A model generated the notes under the pieces. It was not told the origin of the DNA and did no database searches. It saw only the letters and a program-made list of their open reading frames with translations. The translations under genes were made by a program, and so were the position numbers. 64,000 bases of DNA from Streptomyces sp. PKU-EA00015 (GTDB lineage Bacteria > Actinomycetota > Actinomycetes > Streptomycetales > Streptomycetaceae): assembly GCF_013387495.1 (NCBI RefSeq), contig NZ_JABZEE010000029.1, positions 1 through 64,000 on the forward strand. Reading direction: 5' to 3'. Below are positions 11,079 through 20,114 of the stretch, piece after piece; position 1 is the first letter of the stretch, and each line of letters starts with the position of its first letter.

Positions 11079-11432
11079 TTACGCAGCGTCAGGCCCTGCC
11101 GAGGCCTGCTCCTCCCACCGGGCCTTCGCCTCGTCGATCCTGCGACCGTAGAAAACCGAGGCCCACCACAGGCCGGCGAACAGCGCGCCGAGGAAGAACA
11201 TGGCCGGCACGACGAAACCGCTCGCGATCAGCGCGATCTGGAGCGCCCAGCCCAGCTGGATCCCACCGGGCCGGGTGATCATGCCGCACAGCAGCACCGA
11301 GAGCAGCATCGCGATCCCGCAGACCGTCCACACCGCGGCCATCGACGCGCCGTCCGACTTCATCGCGACGAGACCGGCGAAGCCGATCACGAAGAACTCG
11401 CCGATCAAGGTGGATGCACAGAGCGTACGCAT
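11079..11432 (-). CDS. DUF4233 small membrane protein
   Basis: 117 aa. There are three to four hydrophobic segments (about 5-22, 33-50, 58-90) and a charged C-terminal tail (RRIDEAKARWEEQ). It matches the actinobacterial DUF4233 pattern, including the conserved ITRPGGIQLGWALQ. Function is unknown. The family is typically placed directly after folC, as here (6 bp between the folC stop and this ATG), which points to co-expression with folate polyglutamylation but not to a defined role. Confidence 0.82.
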   Translation of the reverse strand: MRTLCASTLIGEFFVIGFAGLVAMKSDGASMAAVWTVCGIAMLLSVLLCGMITRPGGIQLGWALQIALIASGFVVPAMFFLGALFAGLWWASVFYGRRIDEAKARWEEQASAGPDAA

Positions 11433-11438
11433 CGGGTG

Positions 11439-12947
11439 TCAGCCCCTCCCCAGGAGCAGCCGGGCCTCGCCGACCGTGATCACGGAGCCGGTCACCAGCA
11501 CGCCCGCGCCGGCGAACTCCGACTCCTCCTCCGCCAGCGTGATCGCCGCCTCCAGCGCGTCGTCCAGACGCGGCTCGACGACCACCCTCTCGTCGCCGAA
11601 CACCTCGACGGCGATCGCCGCGAGCTCGTCCGCACCCATGGCGCGCGGCGTGGAGTTCTGCGTGACGACGATCTCGGCGAAGATCGGCTCGAACGCCTCC
11701 AGCAGGCCCCGCACATCCTTGTCGTCGCTCGTGCCGACCACGCCGATGAGGCGGGAGAAGCCGAACGACTCCGTGATGCCGGCGGCGGTCGCCCGCGCGC
11801 CCGCCGGATTGTGCGCGGCGTCCAGCACGACGGTGGGGCTGCGGCGCACGACCTCGAGACGGCCCGGGGAGGAGACCGAGGCGAACGCCTTGCGGATGGT
11901 GTCCATGTCCAGCGCGCGCGCCTGCTCGGCGCCCACGCCGAAGAAGGCCTCGACCGCGGCGAGCGCGACCGCCGCGTTGTGCGCCTGGTGGGCTCCGTAG
12001 AGCGGGAGGAAGATCTGGTCGTACTCGCCGCCGAGCCCGCGCAGCGTCAGGAGCTGGCCGCCGACCGCGATCTCCCGGGAGACCACGCCGAACTCCATGC
12101 CCTCGCGGGCGACGGTCGCGTCGGCCTCCACGGCCTTCTTCAGCATCACCTGGGCGGCGTCCACCGGCTGCTGCGCCAGGATGACCGTCGCGCCCTGCTT
12201 GATGATCCCGGCCTTCTCGCCGGCGATCTCGGCGTGCGTGGCGCCGAGCCGGTCGGTGTGGTCCAGGTCGATGGGCGTGACCACGGCCACCGAGCCGTCG
12301 ATCACGTTCGTCGCGTCCCAGCTGCCGCCCATGCCGACCTCGACGACGGCGACGTCCACCGGCGCGTCGGCGAACGCCGCGTACGCCATCCCGGTGAGCA
12401 CCTCGAAGAAGGAGAGCCGGTAGTCCTGGCCGGCGTCGACCATCTCCACGTACGGCTTGATGTCGCGGTACGTCTCGATGAAGCGCTCGGCCTCGATGGG
12501 GGCGCCGTCCAGGCTGATCCGCTCCGTGATCGACTGGACGTGGGGCGAGGTGTACCGCCCGGTGCGCAGATCGAACGCGCCGAGCAGCGCCTCGATCATG
12601 CGGGCGGTTGACGTCTTGCCGTTGGTCCCCGTGATGTGGATCGAGGGGTACGCCCGCTGGGGCTCGCCCAGCACGTCCATCAGGGCGGAGATCCGGGAGA
12701 CCGAGGGCTCCAGCTTGGTCTCGCCCCAGCGCGTCGCCAGGTCGGCCTCGACCTCGCGCAGCGCCTTGTCCACCTCCGGGTCCGCGGGCCGGGCCGGCAC
12801 GGCGTCGCTCTGCGGCGTCCCGGCCTGCGCGCGCAGGGTGCGGCTGCCGGCCTCGATCACCGCCAGGTCGGGGTCACGGTCGGTCTCGGCATCGACGATC
12901 TCGTCGAAGGCGTCGGACTCGTCGAAGGGATCGGGGTGCTCACTCAC
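11439..12947 (-). CDS. folC: Bifunctional folylpolyglutamate/dihydrofolate synthase
   Basis: 502 aa from the GTG at 12947 (MSEHPDPFDE). The Mur-ligase-like ATP loop HITGTNGKTSTARMIEAL and the following TSPHVQSITERI and GMGGSWDATN (Mg and folate side) are present. The C-terminal domain carries VVLDAAHNPAGA. It adds glutamate to folates and/or dihydropteroate in the cytoplasm. An N-terminal acidic extension of about 60 residues precedes the catalytic domain; the open frame runs 22 codons further upstream, but those are Arg/Pro-rich and not family-like. It is followed closely by the DUF4233 gene. Confidence 0.95.
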   Translation of the reverse strand: MSEHPDPFDESDAFDEIVDAETDRDPDLAVIEAGSRTLRAQAGTPQSDAVPARPADPEVDKALREVEADLATRWGETKLEPSVSRISALMDVLGEPQRAYPSIHITGTNGKTSTARMIEALLGAFDLRTGRYTSPHVQSITERISLDGAPIEAERFIETYRDIKPYVEMVDAGQDYRLSFFEVLTGMAYAAFADAPVDVAVVEVGMGGSWDATNVIDGSVAVVTPIDLDHTDRLGATHAEIAGEKAGIIKQGATVILAQQPVDAAQVMLKKAVEADATVAREGMEFGVVSREIAVGGQLLTLRGLGGEYDQIFLPLYGAHQAHNAAVALAAVEAFFGVGAEQARALDMDTIRKAFASVSSPGRLEVVRRSPTVVLDAAHNPAGARATAAGITESFGFSRLIGVVGTSDDKDVRGLLEAFEPIFAEIVVTQNSTPRAMGADELAAIAVEVFGDERVVVEPRLDDALEAAITLAEEESEFAGAGVLVTGSVITVGEARLLLGRG

Positions 12948-13094
12948 GGGGTCCAGTCTACGGAGCCCTGCCGGCCGCCCCGGCCCGGCCACCGCCCCTC
13001 GGCGCACGCGCAACCGCGACGCCGTCCCGTCACGCCGTCCCTGCCGCCAGGGTACGGACCGCGGCGGGGCCCGCAGGGGGTGACGGAGGATGCG

Positions 13095-13140
13095 CGCAGG
13101 CGCCCGGCATCGCCTGAGAACGGGATGCCGGGCGCCTGCG
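13095..13140 (-). terminator. Hairpin terminator after valS
   Basis: A 17-bp perfect stem, CGCAGGCGCCCGGCATC at 13095-13111 and its complement at 13124-13140, with a 12-nt loop, lies 13 bp past the valS stop. Confidence 0.8.
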
Positions 13141-13153
13141 GAGACTCGCGGGC

Positions 13154-15778
13154 CTACTGGGCCTCGGGAAGGCGGTCCAGCTGGGCCGTGATGCGGGCGA
13201 TGTCCTCGTCCGCCGTGGCCAGACGCTTACGGATCTTGTCGACCACGTTGTCCGGCGCCTTGGCGAGGAACGCCTCGTTGCCGAGCTTCGCCGTGGCCTG
13301 CCCCTTCTCCTTCTCGGCCGCCAACAGGTCCTTCGTCAGGCGCTTGCGCTCGGCCTCGACGTCGATCGTGCCCGACAGGTCCAGCGCGACCGTGGCGCCC
13401 GCGACCGGAAGGGACGCGGTGGCCTGGAAGCCCTCGCCCTCCGGCTGGAGCCGGAGCAGCTGACGGATCGCGGCCTCGTGCGGAGCGAGCGCCGTGCCGT
13501 CCAGGGTGAGCCGGGCCGGAACCTTCTGACCGGGCTGAAGCCCCTGGTCGCTGCGGAAGCGGCGGACCTCGGTGACGACCCGCTGGACGAGCTCGATCTC
13601 CCGCTCGGCGGCCTCGTCGCGGAAGCCGCTGTCACTCGGCCAGTCGGCGACGACGAGCGACTCCCCGCCGGTCAGCGTCGTCCACAGGGTGTCCGTGACG
13701 AAGGGGACGACCGGGTGCAGCAGGCGCAGCATCACGTCCAGGACCTCGCCGAGGACCCGGCCGGACACCTCGGCCTGCTCGCCGCCCGCGAAGAACGTCG
13801 TCTTCGACAGCTCGACGTACCAGTCGAAGACCTCGTCCCAGGCGAAGTGGAAGAGGGACTCGGAGAGCTTCGCGAACTGGTAGTCCTCGTAGTACGCGTC
13901 GACTTCGGCGACCGTCTTGTTCAGCCGCGACAGGATCCACCGGTCGGTGGAGGACATCTGCTCGGGCGCGGGCAGCGGGCCCTCGACCGTCGCGCCGTTC
14001 ATCAGCGCGAAGCGGGTCGCGTTCCAGATCTTGTTGGCGAAGTTGCGCGAGCCCTGGACCCAGTCCTCGCCGATCGGCACGTCGACGCCGGGGTTGGCGC
14101 CGCGGGCGAGCGTGAAACGCAGCGCGTCGGAGCCGTACTTGTCCATCCAGTCCAGCGGGTTGACCGCGTTCCCGAAGGACTTGGACATCTTCTTGCCGAA
14201 CTGGTCGCGGACCATGCCGTGCAGGGCGATGGTGTGGAACGGCGGGGTGCCGTCCATCGCGTAGATGCCGAACATCATCATCCGGGCGACCCAGAAGAAG
14301 AGAATGTCGTAACCGGTGACCAGGACCGAGTTCGGGTAGAACTTCGCGAGGCTCTCGGTTCGATCGGGCCAGCCGAGCGTGGAGAACGGCCACAGGCCGG
14401 AGGAGAACCAGGTGTCCAGGACGTCGGTCTCCTGGTGCCAGCCCTCGCCGCTCGGCGGCTCCTCGTCCGGGCCGACGCAGACGGTCTCGCCGTTCGGGCC
14501 GTACCAGACCGGGATGCGGTGGCCCCACCACAGCTGGCGCGAGATGCACCAGTCGTGGAGGTTGTCGACCCAGTCGAAGTACCGCTTCTCCATCTCCTGC
14601 GGGTGGATCTTGACCTTGCCGTCGCGCACGGCGTCGCCGGCCGCCTTCGCCAGCGGGCCGACCTTGACCCACCACTGCATGGACAGGCGCGGCTCGATGG
14701 TGGTCTTGCAACGCGAGCAGTGGCCGACGGAGTGGACGTACGGGCGCTTCTCGGCCACGATCCGGCCATCGGCGCGCAGCGCGGCGACGATGGCGGAACG
14801 GGCCTCCAGGCGGTCCAGGCCCTGGAAGGGGCCGTGCGCGGTGATGACCGCGCGCTCGTCCATGACGGCGAGCGACGGCAGGTTGTGCCGCTGGCCGATC
14901 TCGAAGTCGTTCGGGTCATGCGCCGGCGTCACCTTGACGGCACCGGTGCCGAACTGAGGGTCGACGTGCTCGTCCGCGACGACGGGGATCGTACGGTCCG
15001 TCAGCGGCAGCCTGATCTGCTTGCCGACCAGGTGCTTGTAGCGCTCGTCGTCGGGGTGGACGGCGACGGCGGTGTCACCGAGCATCGTCTCGGCGCGAGT
15101 TGTGGCGACGACGATGGTGTCGTCGCCGTCTCCGTACTTCATGGAGACGAGTTCGCCGTCGTCGTCCTGGTACTCGACCTCGATGTCCGAGATGGCCGTC
15201 AGGCAGCGCGGGCACCAGTTGATGATGCGCTCGGCGCGGTAGATGAGCTCGTCGTCGTACAGCCTCTTGAAGATGGTCTGAACGGCCTGCGAGAGCCCCT
15301 CGTCCATCGTGAAGCGCTCGCGGGACCAGGCGACGCCGTCGCCCAGGCGGCGCATCTGCCCGGAGATCTGGCCTCCGGACTCGCTCTTCCACTGCCAGAC
15401 ACGCTCGATGAAGGTCTCACGACCGAGGTCGTGACGGGACTTGCCCTCCTTGGCGAGCTCCCGCTCGACGACGTTCTGCGTGGCGATGCCGGCGTGGTCC
15501 ATGCCGGGCTGCCACAGCGTCTCGTAACCCTGCATCCGCTTGCGGCGGGTCAGGGCGTCGATCAGCGTGTGCTCGAAGGCATGGCCGAGGTGGAGGCTGC
15601 CCGTGACGTTCGGCGGCGGGATGACGACGGTGAAGGGCGGCTTCTCGCTCTTCGCGTCCGCCTCGAAGTACCCGCGCTCTACCCAGCGCTCGTACAGCGC
15701 CCCCTCTACGTCGGCCGGCGCGTACTGGGTCGGCAGTTCGGGGGTGCTGGCTGGCTGATGCTGAGTGTTCTCGGTCAC
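13154..15778 (-). CDS. valS: Valyl-tRNA synthetase
   Basis: 874 aa, normal for a bacterial ValRS. The class I signatures are HLGH in PNVTGSLHLGHAF (N-terminal) and KMSKS in GKKMSKSFGN. Zinc-type CxxC pairs occur in NWCPRCLTA and HCSRCKTT. A C-terminal coiled coil (about 805-870: VEAERKRLTKDLLAAEKEKG) forms the tRNA-contacting arm. It charges tRNA-Val with valine and edits threonine. The GTG start lies across a 137-bp gap from a divergent gene; I see no T-box leader in that gap. Confidence 0.97.
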   Translation of the reverse strand: MTENTQHQPASTPELPTQYAPADVEGALYERWVERGYFEADAKSEKPPFTVVIPPPNVTGSLHLGHAFEHTLIDALTRRKRMQGYETLWQPGMDHAGIATQNVVERELAKEGKSRHDLGRETFIERVWQWKSESGGQISGQMRRLGDGVAWSRERFTMDEGLSQAVQTIFKRLYDDELIYRAERIINWCPRCLTAISDIEVEYQDDDGELVSMKYGDGDDTIVVATTRAETMLGDTAVAVHPDDERYKHLVGKQIRLPLTDRTIPVVADEHVDPQFGTGAVKVTPAHDPNDFEIGQRHNLPSLAVMDERAVITAHGPFQGLDRLEARSAIVAALRADGRIVAEKRPYVHSVGHCSRCKTTIEPRLSMQWWVKVGPLAKAAGDAVRDGKVKIHPQEMEKRYFDWVDNLHDWCISRQLWWGHRIPVWYGPNGETVCVGPDEEPPSGEGWHQETDVLDTWFSSGLWPFSTLGWPDRTESLAKFYPNSVLVTGYDILFFWVARMMMFGIYAMDGTPPFHTIALHGMVRDQFGKKMSKSFGNAVNPLDWMDKYGSDALRFTLARGANPGVDVPIGEDWVQGSRNFANKIWNATRFALMNGATVEGPLPAPEQMSSTDRWILSRLNKTVAEVDAYYEDYQFAKLSESLFHFAWDEVFDWYVELSKTTFFAGGEQAEVSGRVLGEVLDVMLRLLHPVVPFVTDTLWTTLTGGESLVVADWPSDSGFRDEAAEREIELVQRVVTEVRRFRSDQGLQPGQKVPARLTLDGTALAPHEAAIRQLLRLQPEGEGFQATASLPVAGATVALDLSGTIDVEAERKRLTKDLLAAEKEKGQATAKLGNEAFLAKAPDNVVDKIRKRLATADEDIARITAQLDRLPEAQ

Positions 15779-15915
15779 GGGGCCAGTTTAGGGGTGTCAC
15801 GGGGCGGTCCTGAAACGCGATTGTTCGGTAACGGTGTGACCCCCGCCGCCCCGGGGGTGGGCCGCTTGCGCCAGGATGTCGGGAACACATAAACATCACG
15901 AGGGGAACACCCGTA

Positions 15916-16881
15916 ATGAGCTACAACCAACCGGGTCCGTACGGCGGCCAGCCGCAGCAGCCGGGCCCGTACGGCCAGCCGGGACCCTACGGCCAGCCGC
16001 AGGGGCAGCCTGGCCCCTACGGCCAGCAGCCGCAGGCCCCGCAGCCCGGTTACGGGTATCCGCAGCAGGCCCCGCAGGGCGTGCCGCCGCAGCAGCAGCC
16101 GGGCCAGTGGGGCCAGCCGCAGCAGCCGGGCCCGTACGGCCAGCAGCCCCAGTACGGCCAGCAGCCTCAGTACGGCGCCTACCCGCCGCCTCCGCCGGCC
16201 CAGGGCGGCGGAGGAAAGAAGACGGGTCTGATCATCGGCGCGGTGGCGGTTGTGGCGGCGCTGGGTGTGGGTGCGTACTTCGTCTTCGGCGGGAGCGGCG
16301 CCGGCGTCGCCGACGACGGCCCGCACAAGCTGACGACGCCGGAGACCGTGCTCACCGAGTACAAGAAGTCGCCCGACAGCGGCAGCGGCGACGGCGACGA
16401 CTTCCTCAAGGACGCGGAGAAGAACGGCGTCAAGAACGCGAAGCAGGTCGAGGCCAGCTACCAGGTGAAGGACGAGAACAACCCGCTGGCCGGGAAACTG
16501 CTCCAGTTCGGCGGTGTCTACGGCGAGATCGAGGACCCCGAGAAGGTCGTCGACGGCGTGTTCGCAAGCATCGAGGCGGAGTCCAAGAAGGACAAGGACG
16601 ACGAGGCCGAGCTCGTGGGTGAGCCGCAGGCCTTCACGCCCGCCGAGGCCGAGGGTGCCGTGCTGAAGTGCCAGCAGATCAAGTCCAAGCCCGACGCCGA
16701 CGCGCCGAGCACCGGCCCCAAGGAGTTCAGGATGTCGGTGTGCGTGTGGGGCGACCACAGCACCCTCGGCTTCGTGATCCCGATGGATATGGCGAGCCTG
16801 ATGACGGGCAAGGGCACGTCGCCCGAGGACGCCGCCTCCATCACCGCGAAGTTCCGCAAGGAAGTGCGCGTCAAGCTCTGA
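15916..16881 (+). CDS. Pro/Gln/Gly-rich membrane-anchored protein
   Basis: 321 aa. Residues 1-98 are low-complexity repeats of the type PGPYGQPQ, rich in Pro, Gly, Gln and Tyr and probably disordered in the cytoplasm. One membrane helix (about 103-125, TGLIIGAVAVVAALGVGAYF) follows after KK. The extracytoplasmic domain of about 195 residues contains two Cys (LKCQQ and MSVCVWGDH) that could form a disulfide. This layout is common in Streptomyces proteins of unknown function. It is divergent from valS and followed by a strong terminator, so it is monocistronic. Confidence 0.85.
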   Translation: MSYNQPGPYGGQPQQPGPYGQPGPYGQPQGQPGPYGQQPQAPQPGYGYPQQAPQGVPPQQQPGQWGQPQQPGPYGQQPQYGQQPQYGAYPPPPPAQGGGGKKTGLIIGAVAVVAALGVGAYFVFGGSGAGVADDGPHKLTTPETVLTEYKKSPDSGSGDGDDFLKDAEKNGVKNAKQVEASYQVKDENNPLAGKLLQFGGVYGEIEDPEKVVDGVFASIEAESKKDKDDEAELVGEPQAFTPAEAEGAVLKCQQIKSKPDADAPSTGPKEFRMSVCVWGDHSTLGFVIPMDMASLMTGKGTSPEDAASITAKFRKEVRVKL

Positions 16882-16897
16882 CGGGGCAGCCCGGTAG

Positions 16898-16935
16898 GGG
16901 CGCCCGGCCGGAACACAACCGGCCGGGCGCCTTTT
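16898..16935 (+). terminator. Rho-independent terminator
   Basis: Stem GGCGCCCGGCCGG / CCGGCCGGGCGCC (about 16899-16911 and 16919-16931) followed by TTTT, 17 bp after the stop of the Pro/Gln-rich membrane protein gene. It is one of the few here with a T run. Confidence 0.88.
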
Positions 16936-17032
16936 GCCGTTGGGACTCGGAGCTGCCGCCTGCATGCCTGTGGCCAGGCGGGCCCATGTGCTGCAGTGAG
17001 CCGGACATGACCGGCTGATCCGCACCAGTGCG

Positions 17033-17083
17033 ATACGCGTGAAGGGCAGACCGGCACGGAACCGGTCTGCCCTTCACGCGTAT
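17033..17083 (-). terminator. Long perfect inverted repeat after clpX
   Basis: 22-bp arms with no mismatch: ATACGCGTGAAGGGCAGACC... at 17033-17054 and its exact complement at 17062-17083, with a 7-nt loop. It lies 13 bp beyond the clpX stop. It is longer than most terminators in the window and could act on both strands. Confidence 0.8.
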
Positions 17084-17096
17084 GACGCGGACAGCG

Positions 17097-18386
17097 CTAC
17101 GCGCTCTTCTCGTGCCGCCCGTTGCCCTCGTCCTTCACGATCCTCGGCACCAGCGTCGGGTTCACGTTGTTGTGGACCACGTCCTCCGTGATCACCACGC
17201 GGGCCACGTCCTTGCGGGACGGGACCTCGTACATCACCGACATCAGGACCTCCTCCATGATGGCCCGCAGGCCACGCGCGCCCGTGCCGCGCAGGATCGC
17301 CTGGTCGGCGATGGCCTCCAGGGCCGGGAGGTCGAAGTCCAGTTCCACGCCGTCGAGTTCGAACAGACGCTGGTACTGCTTGACCAGCGCGTTGCGCGGC
17401 TCGACCAGGATCTTGAGCAGCGCCTCGCGGTCGAGGTTGTGGACCGAGGTGATGACGGGAAGGCGGCCGATGAACTCCGGGATCATGCCGAACTTGACCA
17501 GGTCCTCCGGCATGACCTCCTGGAACTGGTCGCTCGCCTCGATCTCCCGCTTCGAGCGGATCGTGGCGCCGAAGCCGATCCCCTTCGCCCCCGCACGCGA
17601 CTCGATGATCTTCTCCAGGCCGGCGAACGCGCCGCCCACGATGAAGAGCACGTTCGTCGTGTCGATCTGGATGAACTCCTGGTGGGGGTGCTTGCGGCCG
17701 CCCTGCGGGGGGACCGAAGCGGTGGTGCCCTCAAGGATTTTGAGGAGTGCCTGCTGGACGCCCTCGCCCGAGACGTCGCGGGTGATCGACGGGTTTTCGC
17801 TCTTACGGGCGACCTTGTCGATCTCGTCGATGTAAATGATCCCGGTCTCGGCCTTCTTGACGTCGTAGTCGGCCGCCTGGATCAGCTTGAGCAGGATGTT
17901 CTCGACGTCCTCACCGACATAGCCGGCCTCCGTCAGCGCGGTCGCGTCGGCGATCGCGAACGGCACGTTCAGCATGCGGGCCAGCGTCTGCGCGAGCAGT
18001 GTCTTGCCCGAACCCGTGGGACCGAGCAGCAGGATGTTGGACTTGGCGAGCTCGATCGCGTCGTCCCGCCCCTGCGCGCCGCCGTTCTCGCCGGCCTGGA
18101 CGCGCTTGTAGTGGTTGTACACCGCGACGGAGAGCGCCTTCTTGGCCGGCTCCTGGCCGACCACGTAGCTCTCCAGGAACTCGTAGATCTCGCGCGGCTT
18201 GGGAAGCTCCTCCCAGCGCACCTCGCTCGTCTCCGCGAGCTCCTCTTCGATGATCTCGTTGCAGAGGTCGATGCACTCGTCGCAGATGTACACCCCGGGG
18301 CCTGCGATGAGCTTCTTCACCTGCTTCTGGCTCTTTCCGCAGAACGAGCACTTGAGCAGGTCGCCGCCATCACCGATGCGTGCCAC
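17097..18386 (-). CDS. clpX: ATP-dependent Clp protease ATPase subunit ClpX
   Basis: 429 aa from the GTG at 18386 (MARIGDGGDLLKCSFCG), preceded by AGGGGAAG. The N-terminal zinc domain has CSFC and CDEC. Walker A is GPTGSGKT, Walker B is IIYIDEID, and the IGF-type ClpP-docking loop is KGIGFGATI. The sensor 2 region follows TGARGLRAIMEEV. It unfolds tagged proteins and feeds them to ClpP. The frame is open 37 codons further upstream, but that stretch lies in the gap after clpP2 and lacks family similarity. The gap to clpP2 is 148 bp, so clpX may have its own promoter. Confidence 0.97.
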   Translation of the reverse strand: MARIGDGGDLLKCSFCGKSQKQVKKLIAGPGVYICDECIDLCNEIIEEELAETSEVRWEELPKPREIYEFLESYVVGQEPAKKALSVAVYNHYKRVQAGENGGAQGRDDAIELAKSNILLLGPTGSGKTLLAQTLARMLNVPFAIADATALTEAGYVGEDVENILLKLIQAADYDVKKAETGIIYIDEIDKVARKSENPSITRDVSGEGVQQALLKILEGTTASVPPQGGRKHPHQEFIQIDTTNVLFIVGGAFAGLEKIIESRAGAKGIGFGATIRSKREIEASDQFQEVMPEDLVKFGMIPEFIGRLPVITSVHNLDREALLKILVEPRNALVKQYQRLFELDGVELDFDLPALEAIADQAILRGTGARGLRAIMEEVLMSVMYEVPSRKDVARVVITEDVVHNNVNPTLVPRIVKDEGNGRHEKSA

Positions 18387-18534
18387 GAGGTGCTTCCCCT
18401 TCGCCTGGGAGCGGCTTGGTTCAGCCGGCTCCTGGTGCCTCATATCCGACGGTACCTTGCCTGGCCCCCCGTTCGGGCCCCCCTTGGCGCGGTTCACATT
18501 GTCGTGTACCGCACCAAGGGTGCTGCCGGATCCG

Positions 18535-19209
18535 TCAGGCGGCCGCTGCGGCCGTGCTCTTACGGGTCGAGACGATCTGGTCGACGAGGCCGTACGCCAG
18601 CGCGTCCTCGGCGGTCAGGATCTTGTCGCGCTCGATGTCGTCGCGGACCTTCTCGATCGGCGTGGTGGAGTGCTTCGCCAGCATCTCCTCCAGCTGCTCG
18701 CGCATGCGCAGGATCTCGTTGGCCGCGATCTCCAGGTCCGACAGCTGCTCCCGGCCGGTCTGCGAGGACGGCTGGTGGATCAGCACGCGCGCGTGCGGCA
18801 GGGCCATCCGCTTGCCGGGGGTGCCGGCGGCCAGCAGCACGGCCGCGGCGGACGCCGCCTGGCCCATGCAGACCGTCTGGATGTCCGGCTTCACGAACTG
18901 CATCGTGTCGTAGATGGCGGTCAGCGCGGTGAAGGAGCCACCGGGGCTGTTGATGTAGATCGAGATGTCGCGGTCCGGGTCCATCGACTCCAGGCACAGC
19001 AGCTGCGCCATCACGTCGTTGGCGGAGGCGTCGTCGATCTGCACCCCGAGGAAGATCACACGCTCCTCGAAGAGCTTCGCGTACGGGTCGTACTCGCGCA
19101 CGCCCTGCGAGGTGCGCTCGACGAAGCGCGGGACGACGTAGCGGTTGTCCGGCTGAGGGCCGGTGTAGAGACCGCTCGCGGAGAAGTTGCTCATGTGGGT
19201 GTTCACCAT
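18535..19209 (-). CDS. clpP2: ATP-dependent Clp protease proteolytic subunit 2
   Basis: 224 aa from the ATG at 19209 (MVNTHMSNFS); a start at the second Met (19194) gives 219 aa and is equally plausible. The catalytic triad is visible: Ser in CMGQAASAAAVLL, His in ARVLIHQPSS, and Asp in ERDKILTAEDALAYGL. The N-terminal SNFSASGLYTGPQPDNRYVVPRF fits the processed propeptide type of actinobacterial ClpP2. It forms a mixed ClpP1P2 tetradecamer with the protein encoded just upstream. The C-terminus ends in five Ala. Confidence 0.94.
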   Translation of the reverse strand: MVNTHMSNFSASGLYTGPQPDNRYVVPRFVERTSQGVREYDPYAKLFEERVIFLGVQIDDASANDVMAQLLCLESMDPDRDISIYINSPGGSFTALTAIYDTMQFVKPDIQTVCMGQAASAAAVLLAAGTPGKRMALPHARVLIHQPSSQTGREQLSDLEIAANEILRMREQLEEMLAKHSTTPIEKVRDDIERDKILTAEDALAYGLVDQIVSTRKSTAAAAA

Positions 19210-19249
19210 CCTGGTGGCGTTCTGCGGGCTCGGGTGGGGGCTCTGCGGC

Positions 19250-19867
19250 TCAGGCGCCGGTGCCGCCGCCGCCCGGGACGCCCGATGCGGCGGAGATGAT
19301 CTCGTCGATGAGGCCGTAGTCCTTGGCCTCCTCCGCGGTGAACCAGCGGTCCCGGTCACCGTCACGGATGATCGTCTCGACGGTCTGACCGGAGTGCTGG
19401 GCGGTGATCTCCGCCATGCGCTTCTTGGTGCGGAGCAGGTACTCGGCCTGGATCTTGATGTCCGAGGCGGTACCGCCGAGACCGGCCGAACCCTGGTGCA
19501 TGAGGATGTCGGTGTTCGGCAGGGCGAAGCGCTTGCCGGCGGCGCCGCCCGTCAGCAGGAACTGGCCCATGGACGCCGCCATGCCCATGCCGATGGTCAC
19601 GACGTCGTTCGGGATGTACTGCATGGTGTCGTAGACCGCCATGCCGGCCGTCACCGAGCCACCGGGGCTGTTGATGTAGAGGTAGATGTCCTTGTCGGGG
19701 TCGGCGGCCAGGAGCAGCATCTGCGCCGTGATCTTGTTGGCGATGTCGTCGTCGACCTGCTGGCCGAGGAAGATGATGCGCTCGCCGAGCAGCCGGCTGT
19801 AGACCTGGTCGCCGAGGCCACCACCGATGGACGGCTCACCGGCGGCGTAAGGCATCAGATTCGTCAC
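19250..19867 (-). CDS. clpP1: ATP-dependent Clp protease proteolytic subunit 1
   Basis: 205 aa from a GTG with AGGTGG 6 bp upstream. The triad is Ser in GMGMAASMGQFLL, His in DILMHQGSAG, and Asp in DRDRWFTAEEAKDYGL. It is the first gene of the clpP1-clpP2 operon, 40 bp before clpP2. A ClgR-type site lies 131-144 bp upstream of the start, which fits the known control of clpP1P2 by ClgR in Streptomyces. Loss or block of this protease affects differentiation in the genus (known biology, not visible here). Confidence 0.95.
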   Translation of the reverse strand: MTNLMPYAAGEPSIGGGLGDQVYSRLLGERIIFLGQQVDDDIANKITAQMLLLAADPDKDIYLYINSPGGSVTAGMAVYDTMQYIPNDVVTIGMGMAASMGQFLLTGGAAGKRFALPNTDILMHQGSAGLGGTASDIKIQAEYLLRTKKRMAEITAQHSGQTVETIIRDGDRDRWFTAEEAKDYGLIDEIISAASGVPGGGGTGA

Positions 19868-19997
19868 GTGTCCACCTGCTCGTCTCTGACGGCTTCGGCC
19901 GTCTCAGCGTCTTGGTACCGGGGGCGGGGACTCCCCTGCCCTCGTATTCATGGACCCTAACGCGCAGGTCGGACATAGCCATCCCGGTTCCCGAACT

Positions 19998-20011
19998 GTT
20001 CGCTCGGAGCG
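19998..20011 (-). promoter_or_regulatory. ClgR-type operator upstream of clpP1
   Basis: The + strand reads GTTCGC-TCGGA-GCG, which exactly fits the Streptomyces ClgR consensus GTTCGC-N5-GCG as I recall it. The core CGCTCGGAGCG is nearly palindromic, so orientation is not decisive. It lies between tig and clpP1, 131-144 bp ahead of clpP1. Confidence 0.7.
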
Positions 20012-20114
20012 CAAGGTAGTTGGGCCCGGCGGAGCCCGCGGCCTGGCCCGTCTACGCCGACGGGCCCCGGGCGCCCTGCGGCGTCCGGAGCCCGTCCATG
20101 AGTGGGCGCGAGGC

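Noticed and set aside
15779..15915. T-box leader for valS
   Set aside because: The gap is only 137 bp and shows no specifier stem, T-box sequence or antiterminator.
15916..16200. CRISPR-like repeats
   Set aside because: The repeated units are codons for PYGQPQ-type low-complexity protein, irregular in length and inside a clear gene.
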